Numbered from the stretch's first letter, positions 1 through 11,721 are shown. The stretch: DNA of 64,000 nucleotides from Stella humosa (GCF_006738645.1 NZ_AP019700.1:4446001-4510000), one strand, 5' to 3'. Made by a program: numbers and translations. Notes: a model not told the origin generated them from the letters alone.

Positions 1-252
1 GAGCTGGCGGCCGACGGCATCACGATCAATGCCGTGATGCCCGGCAACATCCTGACCGAGGGCCTGATCGGCAATGGCCCGGACTATCTGCGGCGGATGG
101 AAGCCGCGATCCCGATGGGCCGGCTGGGCAGCGTCGCCGACGTCGCCAACGCCGCGCTGTTCTTCGCGTCCGACGAGGCCGCCTGGATCACCGGCCAGAC
201 CCTGGTGGTCGATGGCGGCCAGATCCTGCCGGAGGCGTCCGGCGAGGGGTGA
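1..252 (+). CDS. SDR-family oxidoreductase, C-terminal part (truncated by window edge)
   Basis: The first 84 codons are open from base 1 and end at a stop at 250-252. The protein carries the C-terminal signature of short-chain dehydrogenases/reductases. An INAVMPGNI segment near residue 10 matches the INxVxPG motif after the catalytic helix. The segment [19 protein letters not shown] matches the conserved subunit-interface end of the family. The Rossmann fold and the YxxxK catalytic site lie outside the window, so the substrate cannot be inferred. The downstream spacer holds an 8-bp hairpin and no obvious operon partner. Confidence 0.85.
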   Translation, partial: ELAADGITINAVMPGNILTEGLIGNGPDYLRRMEAAIPMGRLGSVADVANAALFFASDEAAWITGQTLVVDGGQILPEASGEG

Positions 253-305
253 ATTTCGCCGGCACGGCGGATTTCCCTGCTCGTCCGCAATTAGGACAGC
301 TTATC

Positions 306-332
306 CTGCCGCCCGGCACAGAAAGGCGGCAG
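306..332. repeat. Hairpin in the spacer between the SDR gene and the RTX gene
   Basis: CTGCCGCC (306-313) pairs perfectly with GGCGGCAG (325-332) around an 11-nt loop. There is no T-run after it, so it is at best a weak terminator for the SDR gene. It could also be a regulatory element for the RTX gene that begins about 50 bp further on. Confidence 0.35.
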
Positions 333-379
333 ATGACATATTCTTGCGGGACCAGCATCCATGATCGGGTGCGGGATCC

Positions 380-3167
380 TTGTTCCTCGTCCGGTCGGCT
401 CCAGCCGGGCTCGCGCCGGTGACCGCCATCGAGCCGTTCACCGAGAACGCGGACTCCGTCGACCTCAGCCTGGTTGACATCTCCACCTTCATCAACGTCA
501 CGGACGCGCTGGGCGGCAACGACAGCGTCACCCTGTCGGGCGGCCAGAGCCAGGACGACAACTTCACCGGCGGCAATGGCGACGACCACATCTTCGGCAG
601 CGACGACAGCGAGGCGATCTTCGGCGGCTTCGGCAACGACACGCTGTTCGGCGAGGACGGCGACGACGTCCTCAATGGCGGCGGCGACAGCGGCGACGAC
701 GGCACGTCCCTCCTCTATGGCGGCAACGGCAACGACCAGCTCGTCGGCTTCGGCGGCAACGACACGATCTGGGGTGGCACCGAGGACGACCGGGTCACCA
801 GCCAGGGCGGCGACGACCTCATCTATGGCGGGGCCGGCGCCGACAGCATCACCGCAGGCGCGGGCAACGACACGGTCTGGGGCGACGACGGCGACGACCG
901 ATTCCTCGGCGGCGGCGACAATGACGTCCTCCATGGCGGCAACGGCAACGACCGGATCGACGCCGAAAGCGGCCACGACACGCTGTGGGGCGATGACGGC
1001 GACGACACCCTGCTGGGCAATGGCGGCGACGACCTGATCGAGGGCGGCCAGGGCAACGACTCCCTCAGCGGCAGCACCGGCAACGACACCTTCTTCGGCA
1101 GCCTGCCGGACCTGACCGGCGACACCATCGCGGACTTCGACACGACCGGGGCCACGACCGACCGGATCGATCTCGACACGATCTTCGGCGCCGATACCCG
1201 CGGCCTGTTCACGGCCACGGGCGGCCTGCTCGACCTCGACGCGGACAGCGTGGGCGACGTGTCGGTGACGGGCAGCGACGGCACCACCTGGCTGCGCGAG
1301 ACCGACACGCTCTCCGGCCACACGCATTTCAAGCTCGCGCTGACGCTGTTCACCAAGCAGGCGGACAGCGTCGACCTGGATTCCTACGACTTCGGCAACG
1401 TCGTCCAGGTCACCGACGCGCTGGGCGGCGACGACTGGGTCACCCTGTCGGGCAGCCAGGCCGGCGACGACAGCTTCACCGGCGGCGACGGCAACGACCA
1501 TATCTCCGGCAGCGACGACCTCGAGTCGATCTTCGGCGGCAACGGCGCCGACACCCTGTCCGGCGATGCCGGCGCCGACACGCTCGATGGCGGCGCGGAC
1601 GCCGACCTGCTCTATGGCGGCAACGGCGCCGACCGGCTGATCGGCGGCGGCGGCAAGGACCGGCTGGGGCTTGGTGCAGGCGAGGACAGCGTCGTCGGGT
1701 CGCTGGCCGACCTGTCCGGCGACACGGTCCTCGATTTCGACACGGGCGGGCTGGAGGTCGACCGGATCGTCCTGGACACGATCTTCGGCAGCGACAGCCG
1801 TGGGCTGTTCGTGGCCGATGGCGACCTGCTCGATCTCGATGGCAACGGCACGGGCGATCTGTCGGTCACGGGCGCGGACGGGCTGGGCTGGCGGCGGGAG
1901 ACGAGCGGCGGCCAGACCATCTTCACGCTGAAGCCCCCGCTCTTCACCGATGGCGCCGACACGATCGACCTCGATACCGTCGGCTTCGACGATTTCGGCA
2001 ACGTCTCGAAGGCTCTGGCCGGCAACGACCGGGTCACCCTGAACGGCGGCGAGGCCCGCGACGACGTCTTCGACGCCGGCAACGGCAACGACCTGCTGGT
2101 GGCCAGCAGCGACGCCGAGACGATCGCCGGCGGCCGCGGCGAGGACACCATCTGGGGCACCGCCGCCGACCTCGCCGACGATCTCGTGAAGGATCTCGAC
2201 GGCGGCGACCGCATCTTCGTCGCGGGGGGCAGCGAAGAGCTGGCCGACTTCCTCGACGGCCGCGCGTTCGCCGACCTCAGCGTCGCGATCCCGCTGGATA
2301 TCGGCAAGGGGGCACCGCTGCTGTCCGCCAAGGTGGCCGAGGGTGGCTCGCTGGTGGCCGAGTACACGACCATCGACAGCCAGGACGGCGTGCTCGTGCG
2401 CTTCCGCGGCGACAGCACGGGCTCCAACCCCGTGCCACCGCCCCGCCTCCACCACCACCGCCACCGCCCCGCCGGTGGAAGAGGAAGAGCCCCTGCCCGG
2501 CCAGGGCTTCGGCGGCTATGGCAGCCAGATCTACGGCTATGGCTTCACCGACGACTGGGCGGTGGGCGGCACGGCGGCCGACTCGCTGCGCGGCGGCGCC
2601 GGCGACGACACCCTCTTCGGCATGGACCAGGGCGACCGCCTGTTCGGCGACAATGGCCTTGATCTACTGTTCGGCAATCGCGGCGACGACACGCTGGCCG
2701 GCGGCGAGGGCGACGACACCCTCTATGGCGGCCAGGGTGCGGACCGGCTCGGCGGCGATGCCGGCCGCGACTGGCTGAACGGCAACCGCGGCCGCGACAC
2801 GATCGACGGCGGCGACGGCGAGGACACGCTGCATGGCGGGCAGGACGACGACCGGCTCGCGGGCGGGGACGGCGACGACTTCCTGGCCGGGGATCGTGGC
2901 GACGACACGCTGACCGGCGGGAATGGTGCCGATCGCTTCTACTTCGGGGCAAGTTCGGGCCAGGACCGCATCGAGGATTTCGATGCCGACCTCGACCGCA
3001 TCGTCATTGCCGATGGCCTGCCGGGCATCGACAGCATCGAGGACCTGATCGCCCGGCTCGTCGACACGCCGGGCGGCGCCCTGCTCGATCTCGGCGACGG
3101 CAACACGGTCCTGTTCGCCGGGATCACCCGGTCGGCGCTGGGGCCGGACCACTTCGCGTTCGCATAG
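380..3167 (+). pseudogene. RTX-type secreted calcium-binding repeat protein, frameshifted in a proline-rich linker
   Basis: Two frames together encode one RTX protein of about 929 residues. Frame one (380 to about 2441) has many GGxGxDxLx nonapeptides and at least three long modules, each beginning F-T-x-x-A-D-[ST]-[VI]-D-L (near codons 20, 322 and 520). Near 2441 the sense leaves this frame and becomes R/H/G-rich nonsense ending at 2662. The second frame picks up as a P/A/T linker and an E-E-E-E stretch, then more GGxGxD repeats and a C-terminal region typical of type I secretion substrates (DRIEDFD, FAGITRSALGPDHFAFA), stopping at 3165-3167. Removing one C from the CCCC run at 2441-2444 restores one frame. 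The start is uncertain: TTG 380 or GTG 419; no ATG is in frame. Calcium binding and export by an ABC-type secretion system are family knowledge; no secretion genes are adjacent. It could be decayed or a sequencing indel. Confidence 0.8.
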
Positions 3168-3175
3168 AAGGCGAC

Positions 3176-3220
3176 GCGGATGGGCGGCCGGCACGCCCGG
3201 CCGGCCGCCCATCCGCTTTT
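3176..3220 (+). terminator. Rho-independent terminator after the RTX gene
   Basis: A perfect 16-bp stem pairs 3176-3191 with 3201-3216 around a 9-nt loop and is followed directly by TTTT. It begins 8 bases after the RTX stop and isolates that gene from uvrB. Confidence 0.85.
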
Positions 3221-3273
3221 CCCCACCCACCCCCGGCTAGCCATCCGGGGGTGGCGGCCGCATATACTGCCCC

Positions 3274-5415
<2,142 letters not shown>

Positions 5416-5416
5416 C

Positions 5417-6190
5417 ATGGCGGCGGCAGCACCCATGCCGCGGGCGGCCCTGGTCACGGGCGGCGGCAAGCGCATCGGCCGGGCCCTTTGCCTCGACCTG
5501 GCGGCCGACGGCTGGGCGGTGGCGGTCCACTACCACCGCTCCGGCGCCGAGGCCGAGGAACTGGCGGCCGAGATCGTCGCCGGCGGCGGCCGCGCCGTCG
5601 CCCTGGCGGCCGACCTGGCGCGCGAGGACGAGGTGGCGACGCTCGTGGCGCGGGCTGCGGCCGTCCTGGGGCCGCTCGGCTGCCTCGTCAACAATGCGTC
5701 CCTCTTCGAGCGCGACGAGGCCCTGACGGCCACCCGGGCCTCCTGGGACGCCCATATGGAGACGAACCTCCGCGCGCCCTTCGTCCTGGCCCAGGACCTG
5801 GCCCGCGGACTGCCGGACGGCGCCGACGGCGCGGTCATCAACCTGCTCGACGAACGGGTGTGGAGCCTGACCCCGCATTTCGTGTCCTACACCGTCAGCA
5901 AGAGCGCGCTGTGGACGCTGACGCGCACCCTGGCGCTCGCGCTCGCGCCGCGCATCCGCGTGAACGGCATCGGCCCCGGCCCTACCCTGCCCAGCCCGCG
6001 CCAGAGCGCGGAGCAGTTCCAGCGGCAATGCGCCAGCGTGCCGCTCGGCCGCGGCACCAGCCCGGAGGAGATCTGCGCGGCGGCCCGCTTCATCCTGTCC
6101 GCGCCCTCGATGACCGGCCAGATGATCGCGCTGGATGGCGGCCAACACCTGCAATGGTCCCCCGCCGGCCGCAGCGAGATGGAAGAATGA
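5417..6190 (+). CDS. SDR-family oxidoreductase, pteridine-reductase (FolM/PTR1)-like
   Basis: The 257-residue protein is a classical short-chain dehydrogenase. The nucleotide-binding motif TGGGKRIGRAL lies near residue 13, followed by NNASLFERD, the catalytic pair in YTVSK, and VNGIGPGPTLPS. The TGGGKRIG and NNASLFE variants are typical of the pteridine-reductase-like branch that reduces dihydropteridines with NADPH, so a role in folate or pterin metabolism is likely but not proven. The ATG at 5417 is one base past the uvrB stop, which suggests co-transcription. The frame is open further upstream, but that part is only the uvrB gene read in another frame. Confidence 0.85.
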   Translation: MAAAAPMPRAALVTGGGKRIGRALCLDLAADGWAVAVHYHRSGAEAEELAAEIVAGGGRAVALAADLAREDEVATLVARAAAVLGPLGCLVNNASLFERDEALTATRASWDAHMETNLRAPFVLAQDLARGLPDGADGAVINLLDERVWSLTPHFVSYTVSKSALWTLTRTLALALAPRIRVNGIGPGPTLPSPRQSAEQFQRQCASVPLGRGTSPEEICAAARFILSAPSMTGQMIALDGGQHLQWSPAGRSEMEE

Positions 6191-6542
6191 GGCCGGCCGT
6201 TCCCCAGGATCGTCACGCAAACCGCCATATCCGCCCGAAAGTTGGCGGAACGCCTGGGCTTTTGTGCACAGCCCCCGGAAATCCGCGGCGGCGCGGGCGA
6301 GTCAAGTGCTCATTGGCACCAATTGTCGCCGTCCCCCAGGTTGTGCGACCGACCCTCTTTTGTTCAACAAGCAAAATCAATAACTTAGCAATTTTGCCTA
6401 GAAACTGGGCAGACCGTCGCCAGGGCTCGCAAAATCAGCCGTCGGCACCATTCGCCCCGGCGTTCCCCACACGGTTATCCACAGGTTTGGTGGAAAAGGG
6501 CGATATGCGTACTGACCGTCCGTTCAGTCGCACCGGGGCACC
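6191..6542. promoter_or_regulatory. Unusually A+T-rich 352-bp spacer with GCAAAAT repeats and a DnaA-box-like site upstream of uvrC
   Basis: This is the least G+C-rich stretch of the first 30 kb. GCAAAATCA occurs at 6371-6379 and again at 6429-6437. An inverted ATTTTGC at 6391-6397 forms a 7-bp palindrome with the first copy. TTATCCACA at 6475-6483 is a perfect match to the classical DnaA box; TTGTGCACA at 6262-6270 is a looser match. No protein gene was recognised here. The region must contain the uvrC promoter, but more sequence is arranged here than a promoter needs. Confidence 0.5.
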
Positions 6543-8477
6543 ATGAGCGGCGACATCGAAGACCTCGTGGAAGTGCCGGAACCGACTGCGGAATCGCCGG
6601 TCGGGCGGATTGCCGCCGGGGCAGAGGTGATCCGCGCCGCGCTGCGGACCATGCCGTTCTCCCCCGGCGTCTACCGAATGCTCGATGCCAAGGGCGACGT
6701 CCTCTACGTCGGCAAGGCGCGCAGCCTGAAGCGCCGCGTCGTGTCCTACACCCATGTCGACCAGCTTTCGGTGCGCCTGCGGCGGATGGTGTCGGAGACG
6801 GTGACGGTCGAGATCGTCACGACCCATACCGAGGTCGAGGCGCTGCTGCTCGAGAGCAACCTGATCAAGCGCCTGCGGCCGCGCTTCAACGTGCTGCTGC
6901 GCGACGACAAGTCCTTTCCCGACATCATCCTGACCGGCGACCATCCGTTCCCCCAGATCGCCAAGCATCGCGGCTCGCGGTCGCGACCCGGGCGCTATTT
7001 CGGCCCCTTCGCGTCGGCCGGCTCGGTCAACCGCACCATCATCGCGCTGCAGCGCGCCTTCCTGGTACGCAACTGCGCCGACACGGTCTTCGCCCAGCGC
7101 ACGCGGCCGTGCCTGCAGCACCAGATCAAGCGCTGCACCGCGCCCTGCGTCGGCCGGGTGACGGCGGCCGACTATGCCGCCCAGGTGGCCGATGCCGAGG
7201 CCTTCCTGTCGGGCCGCAGCCGCGCGGTGCAGGCCGGGCTGGTGGAGCGCATGCAGGCGGCCAGCGACGCGCTCGACTTCGAGAGTGCCGCCCTCTACCG
7301 CGACCGCATCCGCGCGCTGACCCAGATCCAGGCCCACCAGGACATCAACGTCGCCGGCATCGACGAGGCCGACGTGATCGCCGCCCATCAGGCCGGCGGC
7401 CAGACCTGCATCCAGGTGTTCTTCTTCCGCGGCGGGCAGAACCTGGGCAACCACCCCTATTTCCCGAGCCACGACCGGCAGCTCGGCGTCGAGGACGTGC
7501 TGGGCGCCTTCGTCGGCCAGTTCTATGACAACAAGACGCCGCCGGCCCTGATCCTGCTGAGCCATGCCGTGCCCGAGCAGGATCTGCTGGGCGAGGCCCT
7601 GTCGGTCCGGGCCGAGCGCAAGGTGGAGCTGTTCACGCCGCAGCGCGGCGACCGCCGCAAGCTGGTGGAACACGCCCTGACGAACGCGCGGGAGGCCCAT
7701 GGCCGCCGCCTGGCCGAGAGCGCCACCCAGCGCCAGTTGCTGGAGGGGGTGGCCCGCGTCTTCGCCCTGCCCGGCCTGCCGGAGCGCATCGAGATCTACG
7801 ACAACAGCCATATCCAGGGCGCACACGCCGTCGGCGCCATGGTGGTGGCCGGGCCGGAAGGGTTCGTGAAGGGCGCCTATCGCAAGTTCACCATCCGCGA
7901 CCCGAAGGCGGCGGGCGACGATTTCGCGATGATGCGCGAGGTCTTCACCCGCCGCTTCGTGCGCGCGCTGGAGGAGCGGGCGGCCGAGGCCGAGGCCGGC
8001 GAGGGCACCGAGCGCAACAGCGCCTGGCCCGACCTGGTGCTGATCGACGGCGGTGCCGGGCAGCTCAGCGCGGCCCAGGCGGTGCTGGCCGATCTCGGTG
8101 TCGGCGACGTGCCGCTGGTGGCGATTGCCAAGGGTCCGGACCGCGATGCCGGCCGCGAACGCTTCTTCACCGCCGATCGGCCACCGATCAGCCTGGAACA
8201 GCGCGACCCGGTCCTGTATTTTCTCCAGCGCCTGCGCGACGAGGCCCACCGCTTCGCCATCGGCACCCATCGGGCCAAGCGGACCAAGGCCCTGGGACAA
8301 TCGCCGCTGGACGAGGTTCCGGGCATCGGCCCGCGGCGCAAACGGGCGCTGCTGCACCATTTCGGCTCTGCCCGGGCCGTCGCCCGGGCCGGACTGGCCG
8401 ACCTGGAATCGGTTCCCGGGATCAACAAGGCCGTGGCCCGGCTGGTATACGACTTCTTCCACGGAAACGGCCCCTGA
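6543..8477 (+). CDS. uvrC: Excinuclease ABC subunit C (UvrC)
   Basis: UvrC is the dual-incision nuclease of nucleotide excision repair. The 644-residue protein has a GIY-YIG 3'-incision domain near residues 35-120 ([21 protein letters not shown]). A UVR domain that contacts UvrB lies near residues 235-262 ([18 protein letters not shown]). The RNase H-like 5'-incision domain begins near residue 416 ([19 protein letters not shown]). Tandem helix-hairpin-helix motifs near residue 590 onward ([18 protein letters not shown]) bind DNA. The ATG at 6543 follows a long regulatory-looking spacer. pgsA follows after 13 bases, a common alphaproteobacterial arrangement. Confidence 0.98.
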   Translation: MSGDIEDLVEVPEPTAESPVGRIAAGAEVIRAALRTMPFSPGVYRMLDAKGDVLYVGKARSLKRRVVSYTHVDQLSVRLRRMVSETVTVEIVTTHTEVEALLLESNLIKRLRPRFNVLLRDDKSFPDIILTGDHPFPQIAKHRGSRSRPGRYFGPFASAGSVNRTIIALQRAFLVRNCADTVFAQRTRPCLQHQIKRCTAPCVGRVTAADYAAQVADAEAFLSGRSRAVQAGLVERMQAASDALDFESAALYRDRIRALTQIQAHQDINVAGIDEADVIAAHQAGGQTCIQVFFFRGGQNLGNHPYFPSHDRQLGVEDVLGAFVGQFYDNKTPPALILLSHAVPEQDLLGEALSVRAERKVELFTPQRGDRRKLVEHALTNAREAHGRRLAESATQRQLLEGVARVFALPGLPERIEIYDNSHIQGAHAVGAMVVAGPEGFVKGAYRKFTIRDPKAAGDDFAMMREVFTRRFVRALEERAAEAEAGEGTERNSAWPDLVLIDGGAGQLSAAQAVLADLGVGDVPLVAIAKGPDRDAGRERFFTADRPPISLEQRDPVLYFLQRLRDEAHRFAIGTHRAKRTKALGQSPLDEVPGIGPRRKRALLHHFGSARAVARAGLADLESVPGINKAVARLVYDFFHGNGP

Positions 8478-8490
8478 GGCGCACGACGGG

Positions 8491-9102
8491 ATGTGGACCA
8501 ACCTGCCCAATCTGCTGACCCTCTCCCGGATCGCGGTGATCCCGGTCCTGGTCGCCACGTTCTATTTCGAGGGGCCGTGGGCGAGCTATGCCGCCTGCGT
8601 CCTGTTCACCGCGGCCGCGCTCACCGACTGGCTGGACGGCCATGTCGCGCGCCGCCAGAACCAGCATTCGGAACTGGGCCGGTGCCTGGACCCGATCGCG
8701 GACAAGCTGCTGGTGGCGGCGGCCCTCTTCATGCTGGTCGCCTTCCAGCGGGTCGACGGGGCGACGGTGCTGGCGGCGGTGGTCATCCTGTGCCGGGAGA
8801 TCCTGGTGTCGGGCCTGCGCGAGTACCTGGCGGGGCTGCGGGTCGGCGTGCCCGTCAGCCGGCTGGCCAAGTGGAAGACCGGCATCCAGATGACCGCGAT
8901 CGGCTTCCTGCTGGTGGGCGAGGCCGGGCCGGCCTTCCTGCCGGTGGTGGCGATCGGCACCATCGGCCTGTGGGGGGCGGCCGCGCTTACGCTCGTCACC
9001 GGCTACGACTATCTGCATACCGGCCTGCGCCATCTGCAGCCGGGCGCCCAGCCGCCCGAGAAGCCGGAAGAGCGCCAGCCGGCATCGGGCCGCGCCCGCT
9101 GA
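8491..9102 (+). CDS. pgsA: CDP-diacylglycerol--glycerol-3-phosphate 3-phosphatidyltransferase (PgsA)
   Basis: The enzyme makes phosphatidylglycerol phosphate in the inner membrane, the first committed step to phosphatidylglycerol and cardiolipin. The 203-residue product starts NLPNLLTLSRI, as usual for the family. It carries the CDP-alcohol phosphotransferase signature DG-x2-AR-x8-G-x3-D-x3-D (DGHVAR ... GRCLDPIAD) near residues 49-71. Several hydrophobic segments follow, and the hydrophilic tail is short. The ATG at 8491 lies 13 bases behind uvrC. mobB begins 22 bases after the stop, so the lipid gene sits between repair and molybdopterin genes in one probable transcript. Confidence 0.96.
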   Translation: MWTNLPNLLTLSRIAVIPVLVATFYFEGPWASYAACVLFTAAALTDWLDGHVARRQNQHSELGRCLDPIADKLLVAAALFMLVAFQRVDGATVLAAVVILCREILVSGLREYLAGLRVGVPVSRLAKWKTGIQMTAIGFLLVGEAGPAFLPVVAIGTIGLWGAAALTLVTGYDYLHTGLRHLQPGAQPPEKPEERQPASGRAR

Positions 9103-9124
9103 CCGCCCGCGGCACAGCCCCGTC

Positions 9125-9676
9125 ATGAAGGTCTTCGGTCTTGCCGGCTGGAGCGGCAGCGGCAAGACGACGCTGCTGGCCCGCCTCATCCCCGAGCTGC
9201 GCGGCCGCGGCCTGTCGGTCTCGACCGTCAAGCACGCGCACCATGCCTTCGACCTCGACCAGCCGGGCAAGGATAGCCACACCCACCGTCAGGCCGGCGC
9301 CACCGAGGTGCTGATCAGCTCCGGCCTGCGCTGGGCCCTGATGCACGAGTTGCGCGGCGCCGAGGAGCCGCCGCTGGCCGAGCTGCTGGGCCGCATGAGC
9401 CCGGTCGACCTGGTGCTGGTGGAAGGCTTCAAGCGGGCCGCCCTGCCCAAGCTGGAAATCCATCGCCCGGCGCTGGGCAAGCCGCTGCTGGCCGTCGATG
9501 ACCCGATGATCGTCGCCATTGCCAGCGATTCCGCCCATTTGCCGGTCGATCATCTGCCAGTCGGCCGCCCGCTGCTGCCGCTGGGCGACACGGCGCGGAT
9601 CGCCGACTTCATCCTGGCCCACCTGGACGCGCTTTCCCATCAGCCCCCGGCGCCTGCCCCGGCCCTGGCGGGATGA
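9125..9676 (+). CDS. mobB: Molybdopterin-guanine dinucleotide biosynthesis protein B (MobB)
   Basis: MobB is a GTP-binding accessory protein of molybdopterin guanine dinucleotide formation. The 183-residue product opens with a P-loop, GWSGSGKTTLL, at about residue 8. It then has the conserved STVKHAHH and DSHTHRQAGA segments, and VDLVLVEGFKR near residue 100, all typical of MobB. The last four bases (9673-9676) overlap the moeA start as ATGA, so the two genes are translationally coupled. This fits an operon that assembles molybdenum cofactor. Confidence 0.95.
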   Translation: MKVFGLAGWSGSGKTTLLARLIPELRGRGLSVSTVKHAHHAFDLDQPGKDSHTHRQAGATEVLISSGLRWALMHELRGAEEPPLAELLGRMSPVDLVLVEGFKRAALPKLEIHRPALGKPLLAVDDPMIVAIASDSAHLPVDHLPVGRPLLPLGDTARIADFILAHLDALSHQPPAPAPALAG

Positions 9677-10929
9677 CCCAGCTTTCCGACGACTGCTTTG
9701 CCACCGGCGAGGCGCCGATGACGGTGGCCGAGGCGGCGCGCCTGATCGCCGCGCGGATCGAGCCCGTATCCGACATCGAGGCGGTGCCCCTGGCCGCCGC
9801 CTTCGGCCGCGTCCTGGCGGCCGACCTGCCTGCCCCCCACGCGGTGCCGCCACACGACAGCTCGGCGGTCGACGGCTATGCCATCCGCCACGCCGACCTG
9901 GTCGGTGAGGGCGAGACGCGCCTGGCCGTCGGCGGACGGGTGGCGGCGGGCCACCCGCTGGGCCGCGCGCAACGGCCGGGGGAAGCGATCCGTATCTTCA
10001 CCGGCGCCATGCTGCCGGTGGGTGTCGACACGGTGATGATGCAGGAGGACTGCATCGTCGATGGCGACCATGTCCGCCTGGCCGGCGGCATCCGGCCCGG
10101 GGCCAACCGGCGGCTGGCGGGCGAGGACGTGCCGGCCGGCGCCGTGGCGCTGCGGGCCGGGCGCCGGCTGCGGCCGCAGGATGTCGGCATGGCAGCCGCG
10201 GTGGGTGCCGACCGGCTGGACGTGCGGCGCCGCCTGTCGGCCGCCCTCTTCTCCACTGGCGACGAAATCCGCCCGCCGGGCGGCCCGCTGCCGCCGGGGG
10301 CGGTCTATGACAGCAACCGCTATATCCTGGCGGCGCTGCTGGCCGGCATGGGCGTCGTCGTCGACGATCTCGGCATCCTGCCCGACCGGCTGGATGCGAT
10401 CGCCCCGGCGCTGGCCGGGGCCGCCGGCGCCCACGACCTGATCGTCACCAGCGGCGGCATGTCGGTGGGCGAGGAAGACCATGTCCGCGCCGCCGTCGCG
10501 GCCGCGGGGCGGCTCGATTTCTGGCGCCTGGCGATCCGGCCGGGCCGGCCGGTGGCCCTGGGCCGCATCGGCGAGGCGATCTTCGTCGGCCTGCCCGGCA
10601 ACCCGGTATCCGTCATGGTCGCCTTCATGGCCGTCGCCCGGCCGATCCTGCTGGCCCGCATGGGGGCGGCACCCGAGCCGCCACGCGCCTTTCCGGTGCG
10701 CCTGGGCTTCGACTGGCGCAAGAAGGCCGGCCGGCGCGAGTATCTGCGGGCACGACTGGAGGATGGGCCGGACGGCCTGCCGCTGGTGCGCAAGTTCCCG
10801 CGCGACGGCGTCGGGATCCTGTCCTCGATGGTGGAATCGGACGGGCTGGTGGCGCTGGACGAGGACGCGACCGAGCTGGTCGCCGGAACCCTGGTCGACT
10901 TCCTGCCTTTCAGCGAGCTGATGCGATAG
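9673..10929 (+). CDS. moeA: Molybdopterin molybdenumtransferase (MoeA)
   Basis: MoeA inserts molybdate into adenylylated molybdopterin. The 418-residue protein is full length. It has the N-terminal domain with PPHDSSAVDGYA near residue 57, where the family has P-x-FD-x-SAMDGYA. The adjacent GAMLPVGVDTVMMQED segment follows. The central molybdopterin-binding domain has TSGGMSVGEEDHV and LPGNPVSVMVAF. Domain IV is C-terminal. The start overlaps mobB by four bases. The stop is followed by an 88-base spacer without a clear terminator before moaD. Confidence 0.96.
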   Translation: MTQLSDDCFATGEAPMTVAEAARLIAARIEPVSDIEAVPLAAAFGRVLAADLPAPHAVPPHDSSAVDGYAIRHADLVGEGETRLAVGGRVAAGHPLGRAQRPGEAIRIFTGAMLPVGVDTVMMQEDCIVDGDHVRLAGGIRPGANRRLAGEDVPAGAVALRAGRRLRPQDVGMAAAVGADRLDVRRRLSAALFSTGDEIRPPGGPLPPGAVYDSNRYILAALLAGMGVVVDDLGILPDRLDAIAPALAGAAGAHDLIVTSGGMSVGEEDHVRAAVAAAGRLDFWRLAIRPGRPVALGRIGEAIFVGLPGNPVSVMVAFMAVARPILLARMGAAPEPPRAFPVRLGFDWRKKAGRREYLRARLEDGPDGLPLVRKFPRDGVGILSSMVESDGLVALDEDATELVAGTLVDFLPFSELMR

Positions 10930-11017
10930 CGCCGGCCGACTGGCAATCCGGCCACGAATAGCCATCTGATCGGGCAACTCCCCTACCCGCACCCCTGCAC
11001 GCTAACGAGTGGACGCG

Positions 11018-11269
11018 ATGAAACTGCTCTACTTCGCCTGGATCAAGCAGCGCATCGGCCTGGCCGAGGAGACGGTGACGCCGCCGGCCGGGGTCGACAC
11101 GGTGGACGGGCTGATCACGTGGCTGCGCGGGCGCGGGCCCGGCTATGCCGACGCCTTCGTCGACGTGACGCCGATCCGCGTCGCCGTGAACCAGGAGTTC
11201 GCGCGCCTCGACAGCGCGATCGGCCCGGGCGACGAGATCGCGCTCTTCCCGCCGGTAACCGGCGGATGA
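11018..11269 (+). CDS. moaD: Molybdopterin synthase sulfur-carrier subunit (MoaD)
   Basis: MoaD is a ubiquitin-like protein that carries sulfur as a C-terminal thiocarboxylate to precursor Z. The 83-residue product starts KLLYFAWIKQRIG, keeps the DEIALFPPVTGG end and terminates in the essential Gly-Gly. The ATG at 11018 gives the usual N-terminus; a GTG three codons upstream (11009) is an alternative. The stop overlaps the moaE start (ATGA at 11266-11269), as expected for two subunits of one heterotetramer. Confidence 0.95.
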   Translation: MKLLYFAWIKQRIGLAEETVTPPAGVDTVDGLITWLRGRGPGYADAFVDVTPIRVAVNQEFARLDSAIGPGDEIALFPPVTGG

Positions 11270-11721
11270 TCCCGGCCGCCATTTCCGTGCAGGCCGCCGA
11301 CTTCGACGTCGGCGCGGAGATCGCCGGCCTGTCGTCCGGGCAGACCGGCATCGGCGGCATCGCCTCCTTCGTCGGCCTGGTGCGCGACATGGCGGGCGGC
11401 CAGCCGGTCCGCGCCATGACGCTGGAGCACTATCCGGGCATGACCGAGAAGGCGCTGGCGGCGATCGCGGCCGAAGCCGCAGACCGCTGGCCGCTCGATG
11501 CCATCCGCATCATCCACCGCTTCGGCCGGCTGGAGCCGGGCGACCGTATCGTCCTGGTGGTGACGGCGTCCGCCCATCGCGACGCCGCCTTCGATGCCTG
11601 CCGCTTCCTGATGGACTGGCTGAAGACCAAGGCGCCATTCTGGAAGCGCGAGGAGACCCCGGAGGGCGACCGCTGGGTCGCGGCCAAGACCGAGGACGAC
11701 CGCGCCGCCGAGCGCTGGTAG
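11266..11721 (+). CDS. moaE: Molybdopterin synthase catalytic subunit (MoaE)
   Basis: MoaE transfers sulfur from MoaD to cyclic pyranopterin monophosphate, forming molybdopterin. The 151-residue protein has the family motifs IASFVGLVRD, LEHYPGMTEKAL, IHRFGRLEPGD and the catalytic lysine region LKTKAPFWKRE near residue 120. The ATG at 11266 overlaps the moaD stop. A longer frame upstream of this ATG is only moaD read in another phase. moaA and moaC are not in the window. Confidence 0.96.
   Translation: MIPAAISVQAADFDVGAEIAGLSSGQTGIGGIASFVGLVRDMAGGQPVRAMTLEHYPGMTEKALAAIAAEAADRWPLDAIRIIHRFGRLEPGDRIVLVVTASAHRDAAFDACRFLMDWLKTKAPFWKREETPEGDRWVAAKTEDDRAAERW

Noticed and set aside
188-2464. 758-codon minus-strand frame opposite the RTX gene
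   Set aside because: It is the antisense of regular GGxGxD codons and reads as V/A/D-rich low-complexity sequence. Stops are rare in this G+C content. The plus strand gives a recognised family.
580-3000. Possible CRISPR or satellite array
   Set aside because: The periodic DNA is the coding pattern of RTX nonapeptides: units vary in sequence, there are no spacers of constant length, and the frame is preserved.
3221-3273. LexA box for uvrB
   Set aside because: No GTTC-N7-GTTC or GAAC-N7-GAAC was found before uvrB, uvrC or recN; the only clear site is at 38573.
6191-6542. Calling this spacer the chromosomal replication origin
   Set aside because: One perfect DnaA box and short repeats are not enough; no dnaA, parA or gidA gene lies nearby. 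It is kept only as a weak lead.
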